From IMG/VR virus record IMGVR_UViG_3300007541_000032, positions 1 to 48,145 of that record: 48,145 nucleotides of DNA; one strand, given 5' to 3'. Made by a program: the position numbers and the translations under genes. Source of the DNA: a virus. Every line of letters starts with the position of its first letter. Within the stretch, counting starts at the first letter, position 1. Under the pieces are notes generated by a model, which made no database searches, was not told the DNA's origin, and saw nothing but the letters and a program-made list of their open reading frames with translations. This document shows positions 8,359 to 15,855 of the stretch, piece by piece.

Positions 8359-9450
8359 TTAGGATGCCATAGCGGCTTGAACATACTTGCCGTATTTGTC
8401 ATGGAAACGGTCAAAGTTTTTCAAGTCCTTTGGCGAAAATGGCAGTTTATAAGTAGCGATAGCAACTCGCGTTCCCATAACAACCAGTTCAGTTTCAAAA
8501 TTATCCATCATGAAGCCAAAGAAGTTGTCTGCCATTTGGTTCCAACCCTTCTCCTTGCGTTTGAATGCCTCTTGAAGTTCATAGCACATACTTACAGTTA
8601 GTGAATACATTGCCGAAATTTCTTTCGTCTCCATACTCTTAACCTTGCCTTTAAGTATGTCTGTTGGATTTGGCAGTTTTGAAGCAACCTTACGGTGTGC
8701 CGCAAATTTCACTGCCAAGCCTTCGCCGACTGAACCTGCAACCAAATCTGTCAGTGTAGATTCGGGCAAGTTATCGTCGAGAAGTTCGCTTACGAAACTC
8801 CAAGAACGTGGAGTTGCGAATGCTCGTGAACTTGACTTTGGATCAAAATCGTAAAGATCCTGTTTAGCAAAAGTCAAGTAACCCACAACGTCTGCGTGGA
8901 TTTTGTTTTCTGTCGCCCATGTCAACCAGTCTTCAAAGTCAACACGTAGTTCAAGGTGTACAAAACGATTGGCTAGTGGTGCCGGCATACGATAAGTTAC
9001 ACCCTTATCAGTTTCACGGTTACCTGCCGCGACAATTACAACATTGTCTGGAAGTTTGTATGTACCAACCCTGCGATTTAGAATAAGTTGATAAGCCGCC
9101 GCCTGTACTGCTGGTGCGGCAGAGTTAAGTTCGTCCAAAAATAGTACAACATTCTTGTACTTTTTAGCAAAAGTTTCGTCTGGCAGTTCACTTGGAGGTG
9201 CCCATGCCATTGTGTTATCTTTTGCACTGTAATAAGGAATACCTTTAATGTCTGTAGGTTCCCAAAGTGATAAACGAACGTCAATTAAGTATGCGTTATC
9301 TAGTGAATTGGTAATTTGACCCATGATGTCTGACTTACCAATACCTGGAGGTCCCCACATAAAGATAGGACGCTTCAGTTTCATTGCGTGTTGTACAGCC
9401 GCCTTTGCTTCATTAGGTGTAACTGTACGTGCTTCAGTAGTTTGTGCCAT
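8359..9450 (-). CDS. MoxR-family AAA+ ATPase
   Basis: A 363-residue AAA+ ATPase of the MoxR type. Walker A GPPGIGKS is at residues 33-40 and Walker B VVLFLDELN at 101-109; an NRETDKGVTYRMPAPLANRF segment supplies sensor 1 and the arginine-finger region. MoxR proteins work as chaperones with VWA-domain partners, and the metallopeptidase/VWA gene lies in the same gene block. It has its own sigma70 promoter (9484-9511) and an AAGGAG ribosome site, and is followed by the UUCG hairpin. Confidence 0.85.
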   Translation of the reverse strand: MAQTTEARTVTPNEAKAAVQHAMKLKRPIFMWGPPGIGKSDIMGQITNSLDNAYLIDVRLSLWEPTDIKGIPYYSAKDNTMAWAPPSELPDETFAKKYKNVVLFLDELNSAAPAVQAAAYQLILNRRVGTYKLPDNVVIVAAGNRETDKGVTYRMPAPLANRFVHLELRVDFEDWLTWATENKIHADVVGYLTFAKQDLYDFDPKSSSRAFATPRSWSFVSELLDDNLPESTLTDLVAGSVGEGLAVKFAAHRKVASKLPNPTDILKGKVKSMETKEISAMYSLTVSMCYELQEAFKRKEKGWNQMADNFFGFMMDNFETELVVMGTRVAIATYKLPFSPKDLKNFDRFHDKYGKYVQAAMAS

Positions 9451-9483
9451 TTGCTATGCTCCTTTGTTTCTAACTATAATAAT

Positions 9484-9511
9484 AGTATAGCATCGCAAAT
9501 GAAAAAGTCAA
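9484..9511 (-). promoter_or_regulatory. Sigma70 promoter for moxR
   Basis: Minus strand TTGACT (9506-9511), 16-bp spacer, extended -10 TGC TATACT (9484-9489). The GATGCTATACT core is identical to that of the metallopeptidase promoter. Confidence 0.7.
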
Positions 9512-9556
9512 GCGGTTTTTCCACTTTTTTCCAAAAAAACTGTCCAAAATGGGTGA

Positions 9557-9946
9557 TTAATCTTCTAGTTCTTGTGCCATTGCACGAGCAAGTCCGTATT
9601 GCTTGATATCTCCAGCAAACATCATGAGTTGTAGACCCATTTTTTCGCTGAACACATAGATACGTTTCTTTGTAACGTAGTACGGACAGTCAATAAAGTT
9701 ATCCAAATATAAGAATACCTGTGGTGTAAACTTTATCTCATTGGGAAATTTGATTTCATAGGTTTGTAGATCAGCACGTTCAACTGCGTATTCAAACCCA
9801 TCCTTGGTCAAACGCAAACCACTTTCACCTTTCATGCGAGTGTTTTGCCACCACAGCATATAGTTCTTACGTATTTCGGTATTGGTGATGTTTTCCTCAC
9901 CACCGGCAATCATAAATGTTTTAGTGTATGCTTCTTTTATGTCCAT
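9557..9946 (-). CDS. Conserved hypothetical phage protein
   Basis: A 129-residue mixed alpha/beta protein with no membrane segment or known motif; a C-terminal helix (GDIKQYGLARAMAQELED) and a beta-rich centre. It overlaps the small membrane protein gene at 9937-10059 by 10 bases. Proteins of this type occur in other marine T4-like phages; function unknown. Confidence 0.65.
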   Translation of the reverse strand: MDIKEAYTKTFMIAGGEENITNTEIRKNYMLWWQNTRMKGESGLRLTKDGFEYAVERADLQTYEIKFPNEIKFTPQVFLYLDNFIDCPYYVTKKRIYVFSEKMGLQLMMFAGDIKQYGLARAMAQELED

Positions 9947-10059
9947 TTTTCACTAATAATTCCTAGGCCTGCAAATACCAATCCACCAACCAATGCTCCT
10001 AGGTTTGCTGTTATTAATGAAACAAAAGCAAGTATCACAGATGTAGCATAAAAAATCAT
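9937..10059 (-). CDS. Small membrane protein, 40 residues
   Basis: A short frame, MIFYATSVILAFVSL followed by ITANLGALVGGLVFAGLGII and SEKWT, almost entirely hydrophobic with a mid-point break: two short membrane helices or one hairpin. A GGAG ribosome site sits about 8 bases before the ATG. It overlaps the downstream gene by 10 bases. Function unknown. Confidence 0.6.
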   Translation of the reverse strand: MIFYATSVILAFVSLITANLGALVGGLVFAGLGIISEKWT

Positions 10060-10072
10060 TGGAAAATCTCCA

Positions 10073-10357
10073 TTAGTGTACCTGTTCACCAGAAGTAAGT
10101 TTGTGTACCGTAAACAGATTTGTTTTGAATGTAGTGTTTAACTTTTTTGCTAGGTTATGAGCATGACCAGGATTTGAAAAACTTACTTTTTTGTATTTTG
10201 GACCAGGTGTGGGAGATATGCTATTTGAACTTTTCAAATTGAAAGGTTTGCCGTCATAAAACACGGCCCAAATAGCCTCTGCATCTAGTATTTCTTCTTT
10301 CCTATATGTGTTTTTATCTGTAAAATCCAACAACACTTTAGGTTTAGGTCTGCTCAT
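10073..10357 (-). CDS. Conserved hypothetical phage protein
   Basis: A 94-residue basic protein; residues 50-85 contain PGPKYKKVSFSNPGHAHNLAKKLN, a conserved-looking motif with a helix that could bind nucleic acid. A TAAATA late-type promoter lies 32 bases upstream and an AAGGAT ribosome site precedes the ATG. No recognised family. Confidence 0.65.
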   Translation of the reverse strand: MSRPKPKVLLDFTDKNTYRKEEILDAEAIWAVFYDGKPFNLKSSNSISPTPGPKYKKVSFSNPGHAHNLAKKLNTTFKTNLFTVHKLTSGEQVH

Positions 10358-10388
10358 AGTACGTAATCCTTTAAGTTAACTACGTACT

Positions 10389-10396
10389 TATTTATC
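10389..10396 (-). promoter_or_regulatory. T4-like late promoter element
   Basis: GATAAATA on the minus strand, 32 bases before the ATG at 10357 and clear of coding sequence. It matches the T4 late consensus TATAAATA at 7 of 8 positions. Confidence 0.6.
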
Positions 10397-10401
10397 GAAT
10401 T

Positions 10402-10629
10402 TTAGAAGTTTCCGCCGTCCATTTCAACGTTGATGTTTTCAGCAGGTGGGTTTGCAAGTTTAATATCCTGTAGTTCTACCAGCCTTGCTAACAGCATTGC
10501 TAGGCTATCAGAAAGGTCTTTGTACTCCTTTGCATCAAGTTTTAACTCACGCTGTTGAGTTTTACCTGCTACTTTTGCTTTTTGCAGAAAGTTTTCAACT
10601 GGTAAAGTATTAACTGGATTTCGAGACAT
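10402..10629 (-). CDS. Small hypothetical protein
   Basis: A 75-residue protein whose middle (KVAGKTQQRELKLDAKEYKD, then LSDSLAMLLARLVELQDI) is an amphipathic helix, likely a coiled coil. It overlaps the upstream gene by 20 bases. Function unknown. Confidence 0.6.
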   Translation of the reverse strand: MSRNPVNTLPVENFLQKAKVAGKTQQRELKLDAKEYKDLSDSLAMLLARLVELQDIKLANPPAENINVEMDGGNF

Positions 10630-11092
10630 TTGCTAGTACCTGACGCATTTCTAGTTCAGTTGTAAACGGGCCTTTGTATTCATAACGTTGAAGTGTAATT
10701 AGTTTAGGACAAAAACTTTTTACCCAACCTTTTGCAAATTTAATTGTGTAATATCCTGCACAATACAAACTTTTAGACTTTTTACTCTTGCTATACAAAG
10801 GCAGATTGTTTTGTACATCAAATAAAGGATTGTAAGCGGCAGTGCTTGTAGGATAACCATGCACCTCCAATACTTTACTATCTTTAGTGTTCTTTTTTAC
10901 TGTTTGTTCGAAAAAGTCTTTGCCAAATGTTTCATAAATTTTATCAACATTTTCAAATGTAATTTTGTCTCGCGGCGTAACAAGAATAAACCCCTGCTTG
11001 TCTTTGGCAAGTGTTCCAACTTTACGGCCGTGATCCTGCACGATCCAAAATTTATTAGGCACTAACGGTTTCGCTTGAAGCGTTTGTGACAT
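10610..11092 (-). CDS. Conserved hypothetical phage protein
   Basis: A 160-residue basic protein; the ATG at 11092 (MSQTLQAKP) is preferred over one four codons earlier because GGAGGA stands just before it. The sequence is beta-rich (KFWIVQDHGRKVGTLAKDKQG) with a basic, Tyr-rich second half (KSKKSKSLYCAGYYTIKFAKG). It overlaps RNase H by 38 bases and the next gene by 20, so it is co-translated with them. Function unknown; the basic surface and RNase H neighbour suggest nucleic acid. Confidence 0.7.
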   Translation of the reverse strand: MSQTLQAKPLVPNKFWIVQDHGRKVGTLAKDKQGFILVTPRDKITFENVDKIYETFGKDFFEQTVKKNTKDSKVLEVHGYPTSTAAYNPLFDVQNNLPLYSKSKKSKSLYCAGYYTIKFAKGWVKSFCPKLITLQRYEYKGPFTTELEMRQVLANVSKSS

Positions 11093-12080
11093 ATTGTCCT
11101 CCATATCTTGAATTCAATGGCTCTGCAAAACTTTGAGCCTGTTCTGTTACTTTGTTTAATTCATAACTGTTTGCAAATTTCATCAGTCTTACACCAACTT
11201 GTGAAACATTTTTCTGTGCGTTGATTGCATCTGCAATAGTTTGTCCTATAAGTTCTTTTATTTCAGGTGGTTGTGCCTTTAGATCACAAAGAACAACATT
11301 TCTTGTGTAATCATCTAACACACGATGTTCATTACCTAAATGATCCGTCCAACGTTGTAACATTAGATTGTTCCAAGCAAATCCTTTTGTCTGTCTATCT
11401 TCAAATGCTTCCATTAATCCAACCTTGTTCTTAGTACCTTTTACACGCACACCAGGATAAGCAGAAAAAACATTATCACTAGTATCGCCACGCATACATT
11501 TTTCAAACAATAACCATTGAGGATCTGGTGCAGGCCTAGATTCTTTTGTCTTTTTATCAATCACAGGCTTACCTTTTTCATCAAAGTATCCTTCATGTGT
11601 GATTGTTACCTTTTGTACACCGTTATATTGACGCACATTTGGTGCAATAAGTTGTGCAAAGTCGCCGTCAGTACTAATTATTACATGATTATCCTTAGGA
11701 TGTGCCTGAATCCAGCCAGAAATTAAATCATCTGCTTCTAGTTGTGGGTGTTGTAGCACAGTGCAATTAGTTTTATTAATTAAGAAATCTTTAAAGTCAT
11801 CAAAGGTTTCCCAAAATACTTTTTCTTCTTCTTGCTGTGAAACAGTAAGTGCATCGCGACTTTCTTGTCTATTACGTTTATATGGTTCATAAAAGTCTTT
11901 GCGCCAACTACGTCCCTCTAAACAAAATACAACATGACTGCCGTTGAAATCTTGCCATGCTTTTCTAATACTTTGTAGAGTTGTATGTAATGCCATACCT
12001 ATTTTAATATCGGCATCACCTCTAACTGCGTGTCTAGCACGAAAAAACGTATTTGCTGTGTCTACAAGTATGTATGTCAT
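11055..12080 (-). CDS. rnh: RNase H / 5'-3' exonuclease, T4 Rnh-like
   Basis: A 341-residue FEN/PIN-fold nuclease that removes RNA primers from lagging-strand fragments. The N-terminal ILVDTANTFFRARHA (residues 4-18) carries the first catalytic Asp, LEADDLISGW the second acidic cluster, STDGDFAQL the third and MRGDTSDN the fourth, in the correct order for T4 RNase H (305 residues). Its start overlaps the stop of a 56-residue gene by 4 bases (ATGA). Confidence 0.9.
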   Translation of the reverse strand: MTYILVDTANTFFRARHAVRGDADIKIGMALHTTLQSIRKAWQDFNGSHVVFCLEGRSWRKDFYEPYKRNRQESRDALTVSQQEEEKVFWETFDDFKDFLINKTNCTVLQHPQLEADDLISGWIQAHPKDNHVIISTDGDFAQLIAPNVRQYNGVQKVTITHEGYFDEKGKPVIDKKTKESRPAPDPQWLLFEKCMRGDTSDNVFSAYPGVRVKGTKNKVGLMEAFEDRQTKGFAWNNLMLQRWTDHLGNEHRVLDDYTRNVVLCDLKAQPPEIKELIGQTIADAINAQKNVSQVGVRLMKFANSYELNKVTEQAQSFAEPLNSRYGGQYVTNASSETVSA

Positions 12081-12247
12081 TTTCTACCCAAGTATTTCAT
12101 CTTATACCATCTTGCAAAATCAGGATTATATGTCATTGTTTCATGTACCTGTTTTGCACTTAATTGTTCACTTCTTATACAATCTGCTAATGCCTGCCAT
12201 TCTTCTTTTTTATATTTTGGGGCCTTTTTAGTTGTAACTGTTGTCAT
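12077..12247 (-). CDS. Small basic protein, 56 residues
   Basis: A frame too short for routine calling but tightly packed: its ATG overlaps the stop of the upstream gene (TAATG) and its TGA overlaps the rnh start (ATGA). It begins MTTVTTKKAPKYKKEEW and has helical segments (ALADCIRSEQLSAKQVHETM, then FARWYKMKYLGRK); the middle looks helix-turn-helix-like. It may bind nucleic acid; function not known. Confidence 0.65.
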   Translation of the reverse strand: MTTVTTKKAPKYKKEEWQALADCIRSEQLSAKQVHETMTYNPDFARWYKMKYLGRK

Positions 12248-12618
12248 TAACTAACCTCCGATTTGTTATCTCCTAGAGGTTTTACATTAACATAACCAGC
12301 ACCCATTTGTGTTTCTGGACTTGCTACGCCTTCTTCTTTTGCTATGTTACCGCAAAGTTCTTTAAACCAAGCATCTACTATTTCTTCTTCACTTGATCCT
12401 TGATATCCGTTTAGTCTTAGATCACGAACAAAGTATTCGTTCCAGTCTAGTTCAAAGAATCCATTTCTAGGATTGTCCTTTTTCATCTGTACATCTAGCA
12501 CAGCGATGTAAGGCTCTTTCTTTTTTGTTGCTTCTGCTTTAGCATCTGTTGTCTTTATTTTAGATACTGTTGCAGGAACATGATTTTTATCAAACATTTT
12601 TTTTAGTTTATCTAACAT
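12247..12618 (-). CDS. Conserved hypothetical phage protein
   Basis: A 123-residue protein: a basic, probably flexible first 35 residues, then a conserved domain (YIAVLDVQMKKDNPRNGFFE, then LDWNEYFVRDLRLNGYQG and EEEIVDAWFKELCGNIA). The same arrangement is found in cyanophage hypothetical proteins. An AGGA ribosome site lies 5 bases upstream of the ATG. Function unknown. Confidence 0.7.
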   Translation of the reverse strand: MLDKLKKMFDKNHVPATVSKIKTTDAKAEATKKKEPYIAVLDVQMKKDNPRNGFFELDWNEYFVRDLRLNGYQGSSEEEIVDAWFKELCGNIAKEEGVASPETQMGAGYVNVKPLGDNKSEVS

Positions 12619-12654
12619 TATAGTCCTGCCTTTCTTGCTTGTTCATCTAGCCTA

Positions 12655-13548
12655 TTATGTACCCCATGCGTTTCCGAAGATGTCGACATGGAGTCTTGGT
12701 GTATAACGCCAGCCTCGCTCCATTGCCAAAGTGGCAACTCGTCTTGTGTTAAGTTTGTATTCTTCCGATCTTCCACCCAGGGGCATAACGTATACAGGGA
12801 CATCAATCCCTTCTTTACGATACTCATCAACGGCTTTAGTAACTTCGTCCACGTCTTGTTCGTCAGCAACAACAAATTTAAAATACATACTACTATTAGG
12901 TACATCAAAGTACTGCCTAGCAACATCAGGCTTGATTGCAGTATCCCAAGGCTCTCCGCTAACGGAAAGTTTTGGACTGCATGACCAAGTGATATGAAAT
13001 GCTCTTTCGTTGTTGAGCGACTCTCTGAAATCATCTCTAAGAGTTTGTGTTGTATTTGTTTCAAATGTAACATTTTTTAAATCTCCCATTTTAGGGTGAT
13101 TGAATAGATCCATGTATAACCTTTGCCACCCTAGCAACGGTTCACCACCAGTTAGAATAAAATGAACATCCTGTCCATTATCCATTGTCCACTTTCCTTG
13201 TGGAGTTAGGCTCAATACATAATCAACCACTTCATCAACAGTATGGTCTTTCATATATTTTTTAAATTCAGGATAGATGCTTGCATATGTATCACAGCCT
13301 GTATGTACAATAGGCAAGTCTTCAAATCTATTTACCTTGTCTAAAATTCCGTCATCTAGTAATTGTTTTACTTCAGGATTATACTTAATTCCCTGTTCTA
13401 GTTTTTCTGCTCTGTTAGGATGTCTATCTAAACCAAAATTCATACAACGGAAATTACAACCAAATGTACGCAAGAAAACAGAAGGAACACCTACAAAGCG
13501 TCCTTCTCCTTGTACACTATAAAATGCTTCACTATATCTAAGTTTCAT
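12655..13548 (-). CDS. queE: QueE-like 7-carboxy-7-deazaguanine synthase (radical SAM)
   Basis: A 297-residue radical-SAM enzyme forming 7-carboxy-7-deazaguanine from carboxytetrahydropterin. YSVQGEGRFVGVPSVFLRTFGC (10-31) is the QueE N-terminus; ILTGGEPLLGW is the radical-SAM GGE motif. The cluster cysteines are unusual: C31 and C35 are close (CNFRC), but the third, in TGCDTYAS, is at C85, after a 49-residue insert, where QueE normally has a compact CX(n)CXXC motif with CDT at its end. It is driven by a consensus sigma70 promoter (13567-13595) and shares a pathway with folE, queD and dpdA in this window. Confidence 0.85.
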   Translation of the reverse strand: MKLRYSEAFYSVQGEGRFVGVPSVFLRTFGCNFRCMNFGLDRHPNRAEKLEQGIKYNPEVKQLLDDGILDKVNRFEDLPIVHTGCDTYASIYPEFKKYMKDHTVDEVVDYVLSLTPQGKWTMDNGQDVHFILTGGEPLLGWQRLYMDLFNHPKMGDLKNVTFETNTTQTLRDDFRESLNNERAFHITWSCSPKLSVSGEPWDTAIKPDVARQYFDVPNSSMYFKFVVADEQDVDEVTKAVDEYRKEGIDVPVYVMPLGGRSEEYKLNTRRVATLAMERGWRYTPRLHVDIFGNAWGT

Positions 13549-13566
13549 CTACAACTCCTATTTTAT

Positions 13567-13595
13567 ATTATAGTGTTTATTTAGGTTTTTGTCAA
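13567..13595 (-). promoter_or_regulatory. Consensus sigma70 promoter for queE
   Basis: Minus strand TTGACA (13590-13595), 17-bp spacer, TATAAT (13567-13572): both hexamers are perfect consensus. An AGGAG ribosome site and the ATG follow within 20 bases. Confidence 0.85.
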
Positions 13596-13598
13596 CCA

Positions 13599-14036
13599 TT
13601 AACATCCAGAATTACCACCATTAACAATATCTTCGATGTCCAATTCCAATTGTCCGGGTATGGTATGTTTTTTATAGTTGCCCTTTTCTGGAATAACGTG
13701 ACGTACTCCTCCTCGTGGGTCTTCCATATCACCTTTCCTTCTAGGAATCAAATGCACATGAGGCCACATTACCGTTTGTCCTGCACTTTCACCAATATTT
13801 TGTCCGATATTGTAAGCATCACAGTAGCCTTTTTGAACCCAATCGTATCCCCAACCATAAGCGGCCTTATAGCATTTTGATAGATGTTCCCAATCTGCTA
13901 CTTTAGGCACGAAAAGAACGTGTCCTTCTGTTACAGGATATCCATCTTTAAATACCGCAAAGTCTCTGGTGTCTATTAGTACGTCAGTCCAGGGTACATT
14001 CTTAAAATCATCAATTGTTTCGTACTGGTGGCTCAT
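13599..14036 (-). CDS. HIT-family nucleotide hydrolase-like protein
   Basis: A 145-residue HIT-fold protein; the ATG at 14036 is chosen because GAGGAAACTT precedes it and an upstream ATG at 14099 would overlap the previous gene by 89 bases. TEGHVLFVPK (37-46) and GQTVMWPHVHLIPRR (86-100) are HIT landmarks. In the HxHxH triad the first His is Trp (W91); the nucleophilic His (H93) and third His (H95) remain. Family members hydrolyse or transfer nucleotidyl groups (Ap4A, AMP-lysine and similar); the substrate here is unknown. Confidence 0.75.
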   Translation of the reverse strand: MSHQYETIDDFKNVPWTDVLIDTRDFAVFKDGYPVTEGHVLFVPKVADWEHLSKCYKAAYGWGYDWVQKGYCDAYNIGQNIGESAGQTVMWPHVHLIPRRKGDMEDPRGGVRHVIPEKGNYKKHTIPGQLELDIEDIVNGGNSGC

Positions 14037-14757
14037 AAGTTTCCTCATAAAAATAAACTGAATATCCTTTGCCGTTGGTATCTCCACCATCGTTATCAAT
14101 TTCTACTTCATTGCCTTCGGTTCCATAACTAACACTTTGAATGTAAACTTCATCGTTGGGCATTGTGTTTTGATTGATAACAAGTTTAGTAGGATCAAAA
14201 GTTTCTCCTACCAAGTGTAAAACACCATCAAAGAATGTTCCTTTTTCACTGCTAATCATCTGTGCATACCAACCTTTGGGCAGTACAGCATCTTCATCTT
14301 CGATTGAACATTCCACTTCATGCTCATCAACTGCTTCGCTTAAAGTTTTACCATCTATAATAGTTTCTAGTACAGGTGCGTTGTATTCCTTGGATTCAAT
14401 TTCTTCAACTGTGATGTGTGCGGCCTCGTCGTTGCACCCCCAAAAATGTCCTGCTTCTTCGGGTGGTTCATGCCAACTTGAATAGTATTTCTCTCCGTCA
14501 TCGTTTTCCCATCTAAGGAAATTTGCTTCATCAGGAATGGTGTGTTCCTTAACAAATTCTTCAGGGTCATTCATATACTCTTCTGGGGATAGTTCTTCCT
14601 GTGAATTCCACCAATCAGCACACTCCTTGGAAATTCTATTCCATACCATTTCACTGCCATAACCCCAGACGCTGATTCTGTAGTATCTGTCAGGACGTCT
14701 GATGGTTTCAATTAGTTGTTCTTGTTCTTTAATAAGTTCTGGACTTTTAGTTACCAT
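14011..14757 (-). CDS. Acidic hypothetical phage protein
   Basis: A 248-residue strongly acidic protein (runs of Glu/Asp, many Trp and Tyr). The N-terminal half contains PDRYYRISVWGYGSEMVWN and SWHEPPEEAGHFWGCNDEAA; the C-terminal half is beta-rich. Highly acidic phage proteins can mimic DNA or bind metals, but no family is recognised. It overlaps HIT by 26 bases and the small membrane gene upstream by 7. Confidence 0.65.
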   Translation of the reverse strand: MVTKSPELIKEQEQLIETIRRPDRYYRISVWGYGSEMVWNRISKECADWWNSQEELSPEEYMNDPEEFVKEHTIPDEANFLRWENDDGEKYYSSWHEPPEEAGHFWGCNDEAAHITVEEIESKEYNAPVLETIIDGKTLSEAVDEHEVECSIEDEDAVLPKGWYAQMISSEKGTFFDGVLHLVGETFDPTKLVINQNTMPNDEVYIQSVSYGTEGNEVEIDNDGGDTNGKGYSVYFYEETYEPPVRNN

Positions 14758-14909
14758 AATTTTAATACCCTACCATTTCCTATAATAATAAAAAGGCAAG
14801 TAACAATGTGTAATAGAACCCACATAGTGCGTATAATAGCAACTCTGTCTGCTCTACTTTTATCTTCATAAGCCTTTGTTCCTAATGCCTTGCACCAATA
14901 TTTCCACAT
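14751..14909 (-). CDS. Small membrane protein, 52 residues (MWKYWCKALG type)
   Basis: Begins MWKYWCKALGTKAYEDKSRA and continues into a membrane helix (MWVLLHIVTCLFIIIGNG) with a basic end. This MxKYWCKALG-plus-one-helix pattern is a recurrent small protein of marine T4-like phages. AGGAAGAATT precedes the ATG. It overlaps the glycosylase end by 28 bases and the next start by 7. Function unknown. Confidence 0.75.
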   Translation of the reverse strand: MWKYWCKALGTKAYEDKSRADRVAIIRTMWVLLHIVTCLFIIIGNGRVLKLW

Positions 14910-15295
14910 AATTCTTCCTTTATATACCGTTTAAGTTCCTTGTCTTGTACATCATGAGGAATATCATTTTTGTAAAAGATTCTATAAGAATCACTGCCGT
15001 ACTTCCCTATACCGTGCAAGTCGCTGGCATCATTACCGTCCCATTGTTCGAACTGAACGCTCATTTTATAGATTCTTTTCGCCCTTACACGTTGCATACC
15101 CAAAGGTGCTAGTAGTTCTTCTAACATTGGAATAGTAGCACCGCGAAGCAATTTGTCGTGTGTGGGATATCTTTTAAAAAATTCTCTAAGCACGGGTTTA
15201 GTTTGACGTCTGTTAACTTGGTTCAAACAGATAACTCCAACCATATGTTGCCATACGTTTTTAACCTGCTGTTGTACCATAAGATCATCACGCAT
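14882..15295 (-). CDS. MBD4-like HhH-GPD DNA glycosylase
   Basis: A 137-residue helix-hairpin-helix glycosylase. HGIGKYGSDSYRIF (94-107) is the hairpin plus the GKYGxDSYRIF helix typical of the MBD4 branch (thymine/uracil opposite guanine), and VQDKELKRY (116-124) aligns with the MBD4 segment that carries the catalytic Asp, here D118. It has no methyl-CpG domain or iron-sulphur Cys loop and is shorter than EndoIII (211 residues), so it is a minimal catalytic core. It shares a TAATG junction with clpP. Confidence 0.75.
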   Translation of the reverse strand: MRDDLMVQQQVKNVWQHMVGVICLNQVNRRQTKPVLREFFKRYPTHDKLLRGATIPMLEELLAPLGMQRVRAKRIYKMSVQFEQWDGNDASDLHGIGKYGSDSYRIFYKNDIPHDVQDKELKRYIKEELCGNIGARH

Positions 15296-15855
15296 TAATA
15301 TAAAGCCTCTATCTTATCACAAATTTTTAGTTTCTTGGCTTCTTCGGCGCTAAGCCAAACATCCTGTGGTGGTAATAGTACTTCTCTAATTTGTTTTTCT
15401 GTCATACCAATACATTTTTTATAATGATCAATCATTCTATTGGTTGATAACTCAAACTCTTTTACTCTAGCATATAATTCGTGTTCTTTACCTCTGCTAC
15501 CCCAAGTATATTGATGTGATAGTATTGCTGTGTTAGGTGTTAGAATACGTCTACCTTTTTCACCTGCAATAAAAATTAAGAAACCACAACTTGCAATCAA
15601 TCCTAGTCCTACTGTTTTAATAGGAATAGAACTTGCTTTCATCGTGTCAATCAATGCAAATGCGGCGTGTACATCTCCGCCTGGTGAATTAATTATAAGT
15701 GTTAGTTGTGGAAGTGGGTTTTCGCTTAGATTATGATTCATTATCCACTTTATAGCATCACGACAAGTTGCGTGATTAATTTGATCCATTAAAATATATA
15801 CACCATTGGTTTCAATATTTTGTGGTTGTTGTTGTCCTTCTACTTTTTTAGCCAT
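15295..15855 (-). CDS. clpP: ClpP-like serine protease
   Basis: A 186-residue ClpP-fold peptidase. The catalytic triad is in place: S89 in GLIASCGF, H114 in LSHQYTWG and D165 in QDVWLSAEEA; INSPGGDV (55-62) is the oxyanion loop. It is shorter at the N-terminus than bacterial ClpP (about 193-207 residues), so the axial-pore loops that meet the ATPase are reduced. A phage ClpA with a ClpP-docking loop lies at 37154-39424. It overlaps the phosphoribosyltransferase by 8 bases. Confidence 0.9.
   Translation of the reverse strand: MAKKVEGQQQPQNIETNGVYILMDQINHATCRDAIKWIMNHNLSENPLPQLTLIINSPGGDVHAAFALIDTMKASSIPIKTVGLGLIASCGFLIFIAGEKGRRILTPNTAILSHQYTWGSRGKEHELYARVKEFELSTNRMIDHYKKCIGMTEKQIREVLLPPQDVWLSAEEAKKLKICDKIEALY

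Noticed and set aside
12618-13073. A 151-codon frame inside queE on the same strand
   Set aside because: It overlaps the whole C-terminal half of queE, which has clear radical-SAM conservation in its own frame, and its residues show no domain.
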